A program made the position numbers and the translations under genes. Positions 9,034-17,840 of a stretch of 64,000 nucleotides of DNA are shown here, piece by piece (within the stretch, counting starts at the first letter, position 1; each line of letters starts with the position of its first letter). Where the stretch lies: contig NZ_FQYI01000007.1 in the NCBI RefSeq assembly GCF_900141665.1, positions 1 through 64,000 of the forward strand. Direction: 5' to 3'. The notes beneath the pieces are model-generated. The model did no database searches. It was not told the DNA's origin and saw only the letters and a program-made list of their open reading frames with translations. The stretch is from Cruoricaptor ignavus. Lineage in GTDB: Bacteria; Bacteroidota; Bacteroidia; Flavobacteriales; Weeksellaceae.

Positions 9034-11892
9034 TTAAAATCTCACCTGCAGGTTTATAAAATACTGAAGCCCCTGGGTATACCAGTATTTAGGTGCAAAA
9101 AGCGGCCGCTCCCTGTCGGCATCCTGGATGAATTTCGGGAAGCTTACATTCCTCGTCTGCTCAAAGCCGCCGGTCTGGTAGTCCTTATTATTCAGCACAT
9201 TGTTTACCGTGGCAGTCAGCAGCACATAATATTTGCCGAAAAGCCAGGATTTCCCCGCATTGGCATTCAAGAAGAAGGCATCTTCCAGCTTGGTAGGCGC
9301 CAGCCTTCTGCGCAGCTCGGTTTCCGTAACATCCGTATACGGCGTACCGGTAAAGGAGTTTTGTATGAATCTCTCCGAGCGGAGGATCGCTGAAGGATCG
9401 AGATAATTTTCAGCGAGATAGTTTCCGGTAACGCCCACCCACCAGTACTTCGGCGAGTTGTAGCGCAGGCCGAGCGTATAGCCCTGCTGAGGCGTGCCCC
9501 CCACCCTGTAGTTCTTCAGGTAAGCCCTACCGAGGTTAATGTAAGGCACCCCGCCCGGCAAATCCCCCGTAGCATCTGAAGTAAAGAGCACATTCGGGTT
9601 GTTTTTATAAACATACTGCCCGTAGCTCGCCACCCCCTGCAGGGAGAAGGTTGGCGTTATCTTCCAGTCGATGCCGAGCTCGCCTCCCAGATTCTGGCGC
9701 TGCATATCGGAGAGCACCTGCGTCACGAATGCACTCTGCGCCACAGTGCTTGTGCCGTCCGCGTTATCCACGCTCAGCTGGATGCCGTCTGCGAAAAACC
9801 TCTGCACATTTGTTTCATTTTCAGCATTCAGGATGTAGCCGGTAAGGCGCATTTTGAACATTGGCGCATTCACCACATAGCTCAGGTCGTTGGCGTTAAT
9901 CACCGTATTCGTCACCAGCGGAGAGATGCTCGCATTGGCCCTCGGGTTGATGAAAAGATCCTCGAGATAAGGCGCGTGGCTGTAGTAAGCACCGTTGTAA
10001 ACGAGGAAGTTTCGCCCGTCGATCCTGTAAACAAGGCGCCCCTTCACGCCATAATCCCAATATTCGTGCTCCTTACTCTTGCCGAAGGAACTTTTGTAAA
10101 GATAATTGCGGAAGAGCCCTTCCCGGGAGGAGGTGGAGTAGCCTGCCAGCGCGGAGACAAATCCGTCAAACCTGCCGGCGGAGAACTTCAGGCCAGGATT
10201 TACTTTTGCCTCCTGCCTTCTGAATATATAGTCGTAATTGATTTTATCGCCTTTAAACTTGGCTACATTCTCCTCACCCTCGTTGTACTGATAGCTCGCT
10301 CCGGGCTTGTTGGACGGGCCAAACGGATCCACATTGAAGGCGAAATCCGCACCCAGCAGATCCTTTATTTCGCGGTAGTTTTCAGCGTAATAGTTTTGGT
10401 AGGAAAGGTTTAAAATAAACCTCGTGGTAGGGCTGAAGTCGTAAGTAAAATGCGTGCCGGCATTCCAGATTTTCTCATCACTGACATCATCAACCAGGAA
10501 GTAGAGTGCACGCTTGCCGGTGGCGCCGTATCTCGTTACTGGTGCCTGCGCGAGGTTCCTGCGGTAGAGCGCATCCCAATTGATCTGCGTATACTGCGGG
10601 TCGTTGTTTATCCATCCCTCCACGGCAGCCTGGTAGGCCTGCTGTGCGGTGGTAGGCTTGCCATTTGCTGTTGCAGAAGCATCAGGATTCAGGGAGGCAT
10701 AATAGCTAGGCAGGTAGCGGTAGTAGGTAGGCGATGGATTCTGAACATTCTGCCAGTCCAGGCGGGAGCCGTAGTCTTTACCAAACTGGTAGGAGACGGA
10801 TGTCCAAAGATTGGCATCTTTTCCTAGTTTTAAGAAATCTTGCAGTTGGATGATGGGCTGGAAGCCTCTGCGCACGCGCTCGCTGCGCTTCTCGCCATCT
10901 TGCCACCCCCAGTAAGAATTGTAATGCACGCCGCGGTAGTCGTAAACTTCCTGCGTGCTCGGGCTGGCAGTGGAGCGGCGGTAGGGCGCGCCGATGGCGT
11001 TCAGGGTGATGGTATGCCTGTCGCTGAACTTCTTTTCTACCCCGAGGAATGCGCCCCAGGCATCGTAGAAGGTACCCTCCTGTATGCCCTCCTCTGCCCA
11101 TCTCCTCGCCGCCATCGCGGTCACCGCCCATCCGGATTTGCTCATCCCGGAAGTATAGCGCAGAGATGCGCGGTTGCGGTAGTTCCTATTAGCAAGGGAA
11201 TAGGTGGCCTGGAAGCCTTTGCGGTACTCGCTGGCCTTGGTATTTTTGTAAATAACCCCTGCGGAGCCTCCGAAGGCAAATTCCGAAGGGGAGTGGTTGG
11301 TGGCGATTTCAGGGTATCGCATTATCTCGTTGAGGCCTCCCCAGTTCCCGAATTCCACGCGGCCGTTGTCTTGCCGGATCATGGAGACACCGTTGATCAT
11401 ATTTTCCCCGTTTCTCCCGTCGATGCCGCGGGGGCGGAACCAGTAGGCACCGAGATCGAATGCGGCTACGCGGCTGAACACATCCTGAGAAGACTGCAGC
11501 AGCCCCACAGTGGTGGACTGGCTGGTGTCTTCCTCCGAGGTGAAGCCGTCCGCATAGGCAAGCCCCTGATCGGCAGTGATCTGGTATTGGTTCAGCGTAA
11601 TGACGCCAAGATCCTTGCGCCGCTCGCCGTTTACCTCAAAATCGAAAACGGAAGTTTCAAAAGTGGGCTTCGCGATTACGATTTGATAATGTCCGTCCTT
11701 CAGGTCCACGAACTGGAAGTATCCGATTTTATCGGTGCGCACATCCAGCCCCTCGCCTTTCAGATCAATTTCCACATTTTCCACCGGCTGCCCCTGGCCG
11801 TCCTTTATATATGCAAAAACGGTAGTTTGCGCATAATAAAAGGATGCGGGCATCAATGAAAAAAGAGAAACCAATGATAGTTTTTTCAGCAT
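9034..11892 (-). CDS. TonB-dependent outer-membrane receptor with carboxypeptidase-like regulatory domain
   Basis: This 952-residue receptor starts with a signal peptide ending FYYAQ. A carboxypeptidase-regulatory-like (CarboxypepD_reg) domain lies at about 23-105 (VFAYIKDGQGQPVENVEIDLKGEG). The plug region (VAAFDLGAYWFRPRGIDGR, MINGVSMIRQDNGR) is followed by a long beta-barrel rich in aromatic strands. It ends in LQVRF, the terminal Phe expected for BAM insertion. Such receptors import large or scarce nutrients with energy from TonB-ExbBD. The gene is first in a two-gene operon with the DUF5689 lipoprotein and diverges from an exported nuclease-family enzyme, which suggests a combined degradation and uptake locus. 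The substrate is not shown by the sequence. Confidence 0.92.
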   Translation of the reverse strand: MLKKLSLVSLFSLMPASFYYAQTTVFAYIKDGQGQPVENVEIDLKGEGLDVRTDKIGYFQFVDLKDGHYQIVIAKPTFETSVFDFEVNGERRKDLGVITLNQYQITADQGLAYADGFTSEEDTSQSTTVGLLQSSQDVFSRVAAFDLGAYWFRPRGIDGRNGENMINGVSMIRQDNGRVEFGNWGGLNEIMRYPEIATNHSPSEFAFGGSAGVIYKNTKASEYRKGFQATYSLANRNYRNRASLRYTSGMSKSGWAVTAMAARRWAEEGIQEGTFYDAWGAFLGVEKKFSDRHTITLNAIGAPYRRSTASPSTQEVYDYRGVHYNSYWGWQDGEKRSERVRRGFQPIIQLQDFLKLGKDANLWTSVSYQFGKDYGSRLDWQNVQNPSPTYYRYLPSYYASLNPDASATANGKPTTAQQAYQAAVEGWINNDPQYTQINWDALYRRNLAQAPVTRYGATGKRALYFLVDDVSDEKIWNAGTHFTYDFSPTTRFILNLSYQNYYAENYREIKDLLGADFAFNVDPFGPSNKPGASYQYNEGEENVAKFKGDKINYDYIFRRQEAKVNPGLKFSAGRFDGFVSALAGYSTSSREGLFRNYLYKSSFGKSKEHEYWDYGVKGRLVYRIDGRNFLVYNGAYYSHAPYLEDLFINPRANASISPLVTNTVINANDLSYVVNAPMFKMRLTGYILNAENETNVQRFFADGIQLSVDNADGTSTVAQSAFVTQVLSDMQRQNLGGELGIDWKITPTFSLQGVASYGQYVYKNNPNVLFTSDATGDLPGGVPYINLGRAYLKNYRVGGTPQQGYTLGLRYNSPKYWWVGVTGNYLAENYLDPSAILRSERFIQNSFTGTPYTDVTETELRRRLAPTKLEDAFFLNANAGKSWLFGKYYVLLTATVNNVLNNKDYQTGGFEQTRNVSFPKFIQDADRERPLFAPKYWYTQGLQYFINLQVRF

Positions 11893-11950
11893 ATCACTAA
11901 TTTATTTCTACATTTGGCATCCTCGCCAACAGGCTGAGGAGCATTAGCGC

Positions 11951-11980
11951 CAAAATTAAACTTATTTGCCAAACGGGCAA
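11951..11980 (-). promoter_or_regulatory. Bacteroidota promoter of the TonB receptor operon
   Basis: Read on the minus strand, TTG (11980-11978) is followed after 19 nt by TAATTTTG (11958-11951). This fits the TTG-N17-23-TAnnTTTG consensus of the primary sigma factor in this phylum. Transcription should start near 11945, leaving a leader of about 50 nt. Confidence 0.7.
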
Positions 11981-12039
11981 GCGCCTCAATATTATTTTTT
12001 TATTAATAATTCTTTAACATACGCAAGGCAAAAACTTTT

Positions 12040-12047
12040 TATATTTG
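12040..12047 (+). promoter_or_regulatory. -7 box upstream of the exported endonuclease gene
   Basis: TATATTTG matches TAnnTTTG. It lies 20 bp before the ATG at 12068 and downstream of an in-frame TTG at 11966, which supports the ATG as the real start. No clear -33 TTG is at the right distance. Confidence 0.55.
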
Positions 12048-12067
12048 GCGAAATAATACTGGCACCT

Positions 12068-13285
12068 ATGAAGTTTAGAATCACTTTTTTCAGCCTGCTG
12101 ATGATCATCGGCGTTTTAAGCGCACAGCAAGGAAAACCTGCGCAGAAACAACCTCGAAGGCTGGCCACCGTGGGCTTTATGAATGTGGAAAATCTGTTTG
12201 ATACCATCCGCTCAGCCGATTATGTGGACGGCACTAAAGACCCGAGGAACCCGGCATACCACCGCAGCATTCCGGTAGATTCCATCCCCCATCTGGAGGT
12301 GACGGAGGAGTACAAAGGCCAGTGGAGCGACCCGCTGCTGAAGGGCAAAAAGGTGGTAAGGTATCAGGTGGTGGCGGAAGAATTTACCCCGGAAAGCAAT
12401 AAGCGCTACGGCAAGAAAATATATCAGCAGAAGCTGGATAATACGGCAAAGGTAATATCAGAGGTAGGCTTCCGGGAGACGGGCTCTGCCCCGGTGATAA
12501 TGGGCCTGATAGAAGTGGAGAACCGCAATGTGGTAAAAGACCTCATCAGCCAGCCGGCATTAAAAAAATATAATTACGACCTTATTCATTATAATTCGTT
12601 TGATGCGAGGGGGGTAGATGTGGCACTGATTTATCAGAAGAGCCGTTTTATCCCTGTAAATTCTTATAAAAAAGAACTGAAAATCTACAACCCGGACGGC
12701 AAGCGGGAATACACGCGCGACATCCTTGTTGCCATCGGCTATCTGGATGATGAGAAGGTAGCGGTTTTTATGAACCACTGGCCTTCCCGGCGCGGTGGCG
12801 AGGCGGTGTCCCTGCCAAAGAGAAACGCAGCAGCCGCATTGCTGAAGCAGCAAATGGACAGCATAGGAGCTGCGCACCCGAGTATAAAGATGTTTGCTAT
12901 GGGCGATTTTAATGACGACCCTGTAAGTTCCAGCCTGAAAAAACACCTGAAAGCCGTGGGCACGCCCAAGGAACTTTCCGACGAGACTCCGTACCTGAAC
13001 CTGATGTACCCGCTTTATAAAAAAGGTGTGGCGTCGCTGGCATACCAGGATGCGCCTAACCTTTTTGATCAAATCATCGTGTCAAGAAATTTAGTGTCGG
13101 ATTTCCTTACCACAGACTATAAGGTTCAGAAAGCCGAGCTCTATGCACCGCCCTACCTCATCACGAAAGACGGAAATTTCAAGGGCTACCCCTTCCGCTC
13201 CTGGTCGGGCGATAGATGGACTGGCGGCTACAGCGATCACTTCCCGGCTTTTGTAGTGGTGCAGAAAGCGGTAAAGCAGAATTAA
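12068..13285 (+). CDS. Exported endonuclease/exonuclease/phosphatase family protein
   Basis: The protein is 405 residues from ATG 12068, with a signal peptide (FFSLLMIIGVLSAQQ). It carries the motifs of the DNase I-like EEP fold: FMNVENLFDT (metal-binding Asn), LIEVENRNVV (catalytic Glu), MNHWPSRRGGE, GDFNDDP and YSDHFPAFVVV (catalytic Asp-His). The family hydrolyses phosphodiester or phosphomonoester bonds in nucleic acids or other phosphates. Export to the periplasm or surface, and divergence from a TonB receptor/DUF5689 pair, point to nutrient release outside the cytoplasm. Whether DNA, RNA or another phosphate ester is cut cannot be read from sequence. A hairpin terminator follows. Confidence 0.88.
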   Translation: MKFRITFFSLLMIIGVLSAQQGKPAQKQPRRLATVGFMNVENLFDTIRSADYVDGTKDPRNPAYHRSIPVDSIPHLEVTEEYKGQWSDPLLKGKKVVRYQVVAEEFTPESNKRYGKKIYQQKLDNTAKVISEVGFRETGSAPVIMGLIEVENRNVVKDLISQPALKKYNYDLIHYNSFDARGVDVALIYQKSRFIPVNSYKKELKIYNPDGKREYTRDILVAIGYLDDEKVAVFMNHWPSRRGGEAVSLPKRNAAAALLKQQMDSIGAAHPSIKMFAMGDFNDDPVSSSLKKHLKAVGTPKELSDETPYLNLMYPLYKKGVASLAYQDAPNLFDQIIVSRNLVSDFLTTDYKVQKAELYAPPYLITKDGNFKGYPFRSWSGDRWTGGYSDHFPAFVVVQKAVKQN

Positions 13286-13300
13286 ACTTAATGTAACACA

Positions 13301-13334
13301 AAAAAATCCTGACGCATTTCCCGTCAGGATTTTT
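13301..13334. terminator. Bidirectional terminator between the endonuclease gene and sufS
   Basis: AAAAATCCTGACG pairs with CGTCAGGATTTTT around a short loop, with A/T runs on both sides. It serves the two convergent genes. Confidence 0.9.
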
Positions 13335-13335
13335 G

Positions 13336-14562
13336 TTAACCCAGCATCCTCTGTGCTTTCCTGATGCCTTCCACTAAAATATCTACTTCTTCGAAAGTGT
13401 TGTAAACGGCGAAGCTTGCACGGATGGTGCCAGCGATTTTAAAGTAATCCATTATCGGCTGAGTGCAGTGATGACCGGTCCGTACAGCGATGCCCATTTT
13501 ATCCAGAATCATACCAGCATCGGAAGCGATGCCAGCGTTTTCCAATGTGAAGGATACCACGCCTATTCGATTGGCTTTTTCACCGTAGATTTTCAGGCCG
13601 CCGAGTTTTAGCAGTTCGCTTTGGCAGTACTGCATCAGCGCTGTTTCGTGCTCGTGGATTTCTGCCCTGCCAATGCCTTCAACCCAATCGATGGCAGCGC
13701 CAAGACCGATGTTTCCGCCAACATTCGGCGTGCCGGCTTCAAACTTGAAGGGCAGCCCGGCAAAAGTGGTTTTTTCGAAACTGCAGGTGGCAATCATTTC
13801 TCCGCCACCGTGAAACGGCGCCAGCTTTTCAAGGATTTCCTCCCTTCCATACAGGATTCCGGTGCCCATCATTCCGTACATTTTGTGGCCGGAGAACACG
13901 AAGAAATCGCAGCCTAGCTTCTGCACATCAATCTGAAAATGCGGTGCAGATTGTGCGCCATCCACAACAATCAAAGCGTTGGAATTCTGCCGCACTTTCC
14001 GCACGATTTCTTCCGCAGGATTGATGATGCCCAAAGCGTTCGACACCTGGTTGAAGGAAACGAGCCTGGTTTTTTCGCTAAGGTTTTCTTCCAGGAAATC
14101 CAGCTGCAGCACGCCGTTTTCATCCATCGGGATTACCTTCAGCTTTGCGCCCGTTCTTTCGCAGAGCAGCTGCCATGGCACAATGTTGGAGTGGTGTTCC
14201 AGCTGAGAAACGATGATTTCATCGCCTGACTTTAGCAGCCCGGAATTTCCCACCGCATAGGCTATCAGGTTCAGGCCTTCGGTGGTTCCCTTGGTGAAGA
14301 TGACTTCGTAATCGTGTTTCGCATTGATGAATTTCTGCGCTTTTTTCCGCGCATCTTCCATTTCCTGCGTCGCTATTTGGCTCAGCGTATGTATTCCGCG
14401 GTGTACATTGGCGTTGGTTTCCGTATAGTACTGCATTATGCGGTTCAGCACGGGCAACGGCGTTTGCGAAGTGGCCGCATTATCAAGGTAAACCAGTGGT
14501 TTGCCGTTCACTTCCCGGCTTAAAATCGGAAATTCCGAGCGGATGTTTTTTAGGTTGAGCAT
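13336..14562 (-). CDS. sufS: Cysteine desulfurase SufS
   Basis: SufS takes sulfur from L-cysteine for Fe-S cluster assembly, using pyridoxal phosphate. The 408-residue protein from ATG 14562 (MLNLKNIRSEFPIL) has the PLP lysine in SGHKMYGMMGTG (about Lys227), the substrate motif YLDNAATSQTP, and the catalytic cysteine in RTGHHCTQP (about Cys366), a SufS-type active-site loop. A start 11 codons upstream (MHQDFTIKNST) would overlap the parE gene and was not preferred. It is last in a glyS-parD-parE-sufS run, 10 bp after parE, and lies about 40 kb from sufABCD, although these genes are usually adjacent in this group. Confidence 0.93.
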   Translation of the reverse strand: MLNLKNIRSEFPILSREVNGKPLVYLDNAATSQTPLPVLNRIMQYYTETNANVHRGIHTLSQIATQEMEDARKKAQKFINAKHDYEVIFTKGTTEGLNLIAYAVGNSGLLKSGDEIIVSQLEHHSNIVPWQLLCERTGAKLKVIPMDENGVLQLDFLEENLSEKTRLVSFNQVSNALGIINPAEEIVRKVRQNSNALIVVDGAQSAPHFQIDVQKLGCDFFVFSGHKMYGMMGTGILYGREEILEKLAPFHGGGEMIATCSFEKTTFAGLPFKFEAGTPNVGGNIGLGAAIDWVEGIGRAEIHEHETALMQYCQSELLKLGGLKIYGEKANRIGVVSFTLENAGIASDAGMILDKMGIAVRTGHHCTQPIMDYFKIAGTIRASFAVYNTFEEVDILVEGIRKAQRMLG

Positions 14563-14572
14563 TGTGGAATTT

Positions 14573-14872
14573 TTAATCGTAAAGTCTTGATGCAAAATCC
14601 ATACTTTGATGCAGGATCGTCATTATTTCAATCAAATCCTCTTCATAATTTATGGTGTAAAAAATGATGTGTGAGCCCGTTTTCCACGACCAGTAACCTT
14701 GCCGCAATTCAGAACAATTCCTTCCCTTTTCTGGCTTTTTACAAATTTCCTCGAACGCATCAATTATTTTGTCTGTATAAATTTTCGCCTGCTTGATTGA
14801 CCAATGGTAAACTGTGTAATCAAAAATCTGCACGAGATCATCATCAGCCTTCCGGCTTAAAATGTACCTCAT
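14573..14872 (-). CDS. parE: RelE/ParE family toxin
   Basis: The 99-residue protein from ATG 14872 (MRYILSRKADDDLVQIFDYT) has the ParE pattern: an N-terminal helix pair with WSIKQAKIYTDKIIDAFEEI, a central PEKGRNCSELRQGYWSW strand region, and the C-terminal HIIFYTINYEEDLIEIMTILHQSMD. ParE toxins act on DNA gyrase; RelE relatives cut mRNA on the ribosome, and sequence alone does not separate them. The ATG overlaps the antitoxin stop as ATGA, the usual coupling of a type II toxin-antitoxin pair. Confidence 0.88.
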   Translation of the reverse strand: MRYILSRKADDDLVQIFDYTVYHWSIKQAKIYTDKIIDAFEEICKKPEKGRNCSELRQGYWSWKTGSHIIFYTINYEEDLIEIMTILHQSMDFASRLYD

Positions 14873-15117
14873 AGGTCGCCATACTTTTCCTGCATTCTGC
14901 TGTAAAAATTTTCTGGCGTCCAATCTTCCGCGATGCCACTTTTTTCCGCCTCAATTAATTCAGTCAAGATTTTTTCACGCTTCCGTTGCTCCTTCTCCAT
15001 CAGCCTCAGTCCTTCTGACACTACTTCGCTTGCGGAATTGTATCTGCCGGAATTTACTTCTTGCTTCACAAAATTCCTGAAATGCTCGTCGAGTTCTATA
15101 TTATCGTAAACTGCCAT
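14869..15117 (-). CDS. parD: ParD-family antitoxin
   Basis: This 82-residue protein has a ribbon-helix-helix N-terminus (NIELDEHFRNFVKQEVNSGRY, then NSASEVVSEGLRLME). A charged C-terminal tail (IAEDWTPENFYSRM) would wrap the toxin. The SASEVV segment is typical of ParD. It should neutralise the downstream toxin and repress the operon. It starts 11 bp after glyS with no obvious terminator between, so the pair probably relies at least partly on the glyS promoter. Confidence 0.88.
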   Translation of the reverse strand: MAVYDNIELDEHFRNFVKQEVNSGRYNSASEVVSEGLRLMEKEQRKREKILTELIEAEKSGIAEDWTPENFYSRMQEKYGDL

Positions 15118-15128
15118 AATTTTTCACT

Positions 15129-16670
15129 TTAAATCTTCTCCAGCAAGCTGCGCATATTCACCTTCTCATCAATGATTCTGCGAAGTTCCGACGCGGAAAC
15201 TCTTTCTTGCTTCATCGTGTCCCTTTCGCGAAGCGTCACGGAACTATCGCTCAGCGATTCGTGGTCAACAGTGATGCAGAACGGCGTTCCTATGGCATCC
15301 TGCCTTCTGTAGCGCTTCCCGATGCTGTCCTTCTCCTCCGAAATTACGTTGAAATCAAACTTCAAATCGTTGAAGATTTTTTCCGCAAATTCCGGCAGGC
15401 CGTCTTTCTTTACCAATGGTAAAATTGCGGCTTTCACCGGTGCAAGAGCCGGCGGCAAAGATAGCACGGTTCTTTCCGAGCCGTCGTCCAATTTTTCCTG
15501 TTTCAGTGCGTTGGAGAAAATGGCAAGGAAAAGCCTGTCCAGCCCAACCGAAGTTTCCACCACAAATGGCACATAGCTCTCGTTACGCTCCGGATCGAAG
15601 AACTGCAGCTTCCTGCCGGAATGCTTTTCGTGCGCACCCAAATCGAAATCCGTTCTTGAATGGATGCCCTCCAGTTCCTTGAAGCCGAACGGAAATTTAA
15701 ACTCGATATCTGCCGCAGCATTGGCATAGTGTGCCAGTTTTTCGTGGTCGTGAAAGCGGTAGTTTTCCGCGCCCAGGCCAAGCGCCAAATGCCAGTTCAG
15801 GCGTTTCTGCTTCCACTCTTCGTAGTGCTGCAATTCTGTTCCTGGCGGCACGAAATACTGCATCTCCATCTGCTCAAATTCGCGCATTCTGAAGATGAAC
15901 TGCCGCGCTACAATTTCGTTTCGGAAGGCCTTGCCGATTTGTGCGATGCCGAACGGCAGCCTATGCCGCGAAGTTTTCTGCACATTCAGGAAATTTACGA
16001 AAATGCCCTGCGCCGTTTCGGGACGAAGGAAAAGCTCCATCGCGTTTTCCGCCGAAGCGCCGAGCTTTGTACCGAACATCAGGTTGAACTGCCGTACATC
16101 CGTCCAGTTTTTCGAGCCGGTATCTGGGTCGGCAATTTCCAGCTCTTCTATTAAGGCTTTTACATCTGCTAAATCATTGTTTTCCAAAGACTTAGCCATC
16201 CTTTCCAGAATTGTTTTCTGCCTTTGGCGATAATCGATAACTTTCTGGTTGGTGCTTTCAAACTGCGCCTTATCAAAGGCTTCGCCGAATCTTTTCGCCG
16301 CCTTCTCGATTTCCTTCTGGGCTTTATCTTCCAGTTTTGCCGCGAAATCTTCAATGAGCACATCTGCACGGAAACGCTTCTTGGAATCCTTATTGTCAAT
16401 CAGCGGATCGTTGAACGCATCTATGTGCCCGGAAGCCTTCCAGGTTGTAGGGTGCATCAGGATGGAAGAATCGATGCCCACTATGTTTTCGTTCAGCTGC
16501 ACCATCGCTTTCCACCAGTACTGCTTGATGTTGTTTTTCAGTTCGGCGCCATTCTGCCCGTAATCGTAAACTGCCGAAAGCCCGTCATAAATTTCGGAGC
16601 TTGGGAAAATGAAACCGTATTCTTTAGCGTGCGACACCACATCGCGGAAAAGGTCTTCCTGCTTTGCCAT
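15129..16670 (-). CDS. glyS: Glycine--tRNA ligase, single-chain type
   Basis: This class II synthetase charges tRNA-Gly. At 513 residues it is the homodimeric (alpha2) form, not the split GlyQ/GlyS type. Signatures are FPSSEIYDGLSAVYDYGQNGAELK near the N-terminus, FLRPETAQGIFVNF, FAQ-like IAQIGKAFRNEI (motif 2), MREFEQMEMQYF, and VVETSVGLDRLFLAIF (motif 3). The C-terminal anticodon-binding domain is present (LAPVKAAILPL, RYRRQDAIGTPFCITVD). A tRNA-Gly gene lies in the same window at 6.1 kb. It appears to lead an operon continuing into parD-parE-sufS. Confidence 0.96.
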   Translation of the reverse strand: MAKQEDLFRDVVSHAKEYGFIFPSSEIYDGLSAVYDYGQNGAELKNNIKQYWWKAMVQLNENIVGIDSSILMHPTTWKASGHIDAFNDPLIDNKDSKKRFRADVLIEDFAAKLEDKAQKEIEKAAKRFGEAFDKAQFESTNQKVIDYRQRQKTILERMAKSLENNDLADVKALIEELEIADPDTGSKNWTDVRQFNLMFGTKLGASAENAMELFLRPETAQGIFVNFLNVQKTSRHRLPFGIAQIGKAFRNEIVARQFIFRMREFEQMEMQYFVPPGTELQHYEEWKQKRLNWHLALGLGAENYRFHDHEKLAHYANAAADIEFKFPFGFKELEGIHSRTDFDLGAHEKHSGRKLQFFDPERNESYVPFVVETSVGLDRLFLAIFSNALKQEKLDDGSERTVLSLPPALAPVKAAILPLVKKDGLPEFAEKIFNDLKFDFNVISEEKDSIGKRYRRQDAIGTPFCITVDHESLSDSSVTLRERDTMKQERVSASELRRIIDEKVNMRSLLEKI

Positions 16671-16689
16671 AAATTTTTCTGAATTTGAA

Positions 16690-16697
16690 CAAAAATA
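16690..16697 (-). promoter_or_regulatory. -7 box upstream of glyS
   Basis: On the minus strand TATTTTTG matches TAnnTTTG and lies 20 nt before the glyS ATG. No good -33 TTG is visible at the expected distance. Confidence 0.45.
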
Positions 16698-16781
16698 ATC
16701 AAAATCCCTGGAAGTATTTTTCCGCTAAAATTCTTCCTCAGAACTTCGCCAAAATTCCAAACTTCAAAACACAAACTTTCC

Positions 16782-16789
16782 TAACTTTG
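16782..16789 (+). promoter_or_regulatory. -7 box immediately before pyrD
   Basis: TAACTTTG matches TAnnTTTG and ends only 4 bp before the pyrD ATG at 16794. Transcription would start at or next to the A of the start codon, so the mRNA should be leaderless or nearly so. Confidence 0.5.
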
Positions 16790-16793
16790 CAGT

Positions 16794-17840
16794 ATGATTT
16801 CACGGCTTTACAAAGCGGCAGTTCGGCCGGTGCTTTTTCGGTTTGATGCGGAAGATGTGCACCACTTCACCTTCTGTATCCTGAAAAATTTCAATTGGCT
16901 GATAAAATTTTTTCTACCGAAACCCATTGAAAATCAGAGACTTGAACGCGAAGTTTTCGGGTTGAAATTTAAAAATCCCGTAGGGCTTGCCGCAGGGTTC
17001 GATAAAAATGCGGCGCTGTACAATGAACTTGCCGATTTAGGTTTTGGCTTCATCGAAATCGGCACCGTAACACCGAAAGCCCAGCCTGGAAATCCGAAAA
17101 AAAGGCTGTTTCGTATTTTGGATGACGAAGGCATTATTAACCGGATGGGCTTCAATAATGATGGCCTTGCAGCGGCGATTGAGAATTTGAAGAAAAATCA
17201 AAAAAAAGTGATAATTGGTGGGAATATCGGAAAAAATACCGCCACAGACCCCGACGCTTACACTGCCGATTATCTGCAATGCTTTGAAGCGCTGCACCCT
17301 TACTGCGATTATTTCGTGCTGAATATCAGCTGCCCGAATGTTGGCAGCCACGAGAAATTGGGCGATGTGAATTACCTTCGCGAACTGATTTCGGATGTCA
17401 AAAAAATCAATAATTCCAAGCCGAAACAAAAGCCGATTTTGCTGAAAATCTCACCGGACTCTACCGAGAAACAATTGGACGAAATCATTGATTTAGTGAG
17501 AGATACGAAGATTGACGGCATTATTGCTACCAATACTTCTACAAATCGTGACGGCCTGAAAACGCCGAAATCTGAGCTTGAAAAAATTGGAAACGGCGGG
17601 CTCAGCGGAAAGCCAATTTCGAAGCGCAGCACGGAAATCATCCGCTATCTTTCGGAAAAATCCGGCAGGGCTTTCCCGATCATCGGTGTCGGCGGAATTC
17701 ACTCTGCTGATGATGCTTTGGAAAAGATCAACGCTGGCGCTACGCTTGTTCAGATTTACACCGGCTTTATTTATGAGGGCCCAAAACTAATTTACGATAT
17801 TAATAAAAAATTACTTGAAAATTATCAAAGTAATAATTGA
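16794..17840 (+). CDS. pyrD: Dihydroorotate dehydrogenase (quinone), class 2
   Basis: PyrD oxidises dihydroorotate to orotate in pyrimidine synthesis and passes electrons to quinone at the membrane. The 348-residue protein has the N-terminal membrane-associating extension of class 2 enzymes (residues 1-50). FMN-barrel motifs follow: [61 protein letters not shown] (catalytic Ser in class 2), [17 protein letters not shown] and [11 protein letters not shown]. Its 3' end overlaps the convergent DUF445 gene by 16 bp. Confidence 0.96.
   Translation: MISRLYKAAVRPVLFRFDAEDVHHFTFCILKNFNWLIKFFLPKPIENQRLEREVFGLKFKNPVGLAAGFDKNAALYNELADLGFGFIEIGTVTPKAQPGNPKKRLFRILDDEGIINRMGFNNDGLAAAIENLKKNQKKVIIGGNIGKNTATDPDAYTADYLQCFEALHPYCDYFVLNISCPNVGSHEKLGDVNYLRELISDVKKINNSKPKQKPILLKISPDSTEKQLDEIIDLVRDTKIDGIIATNTSTNRDGLKTPKSELEKIGNGGLSGKPISKRSTEIIRYLSEKSGRAFPIIGVGGIHSADDALEKINAGATLVQIYTGFIYEGPKLIYDINKKLLENYQSNN

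Noticed and set aside
10840-11859. A 339-codon plus-strand frame inside the TonB receptor gene.
   Set aside because: It is antisense to the receptor plug and barrel region and has no motif.
11966-12067. TTG-started extension of the endonuclease gene.
   Set aside because: The -7 box lies inside it, and the ATG at 12068 opens with a clean signal peptide.
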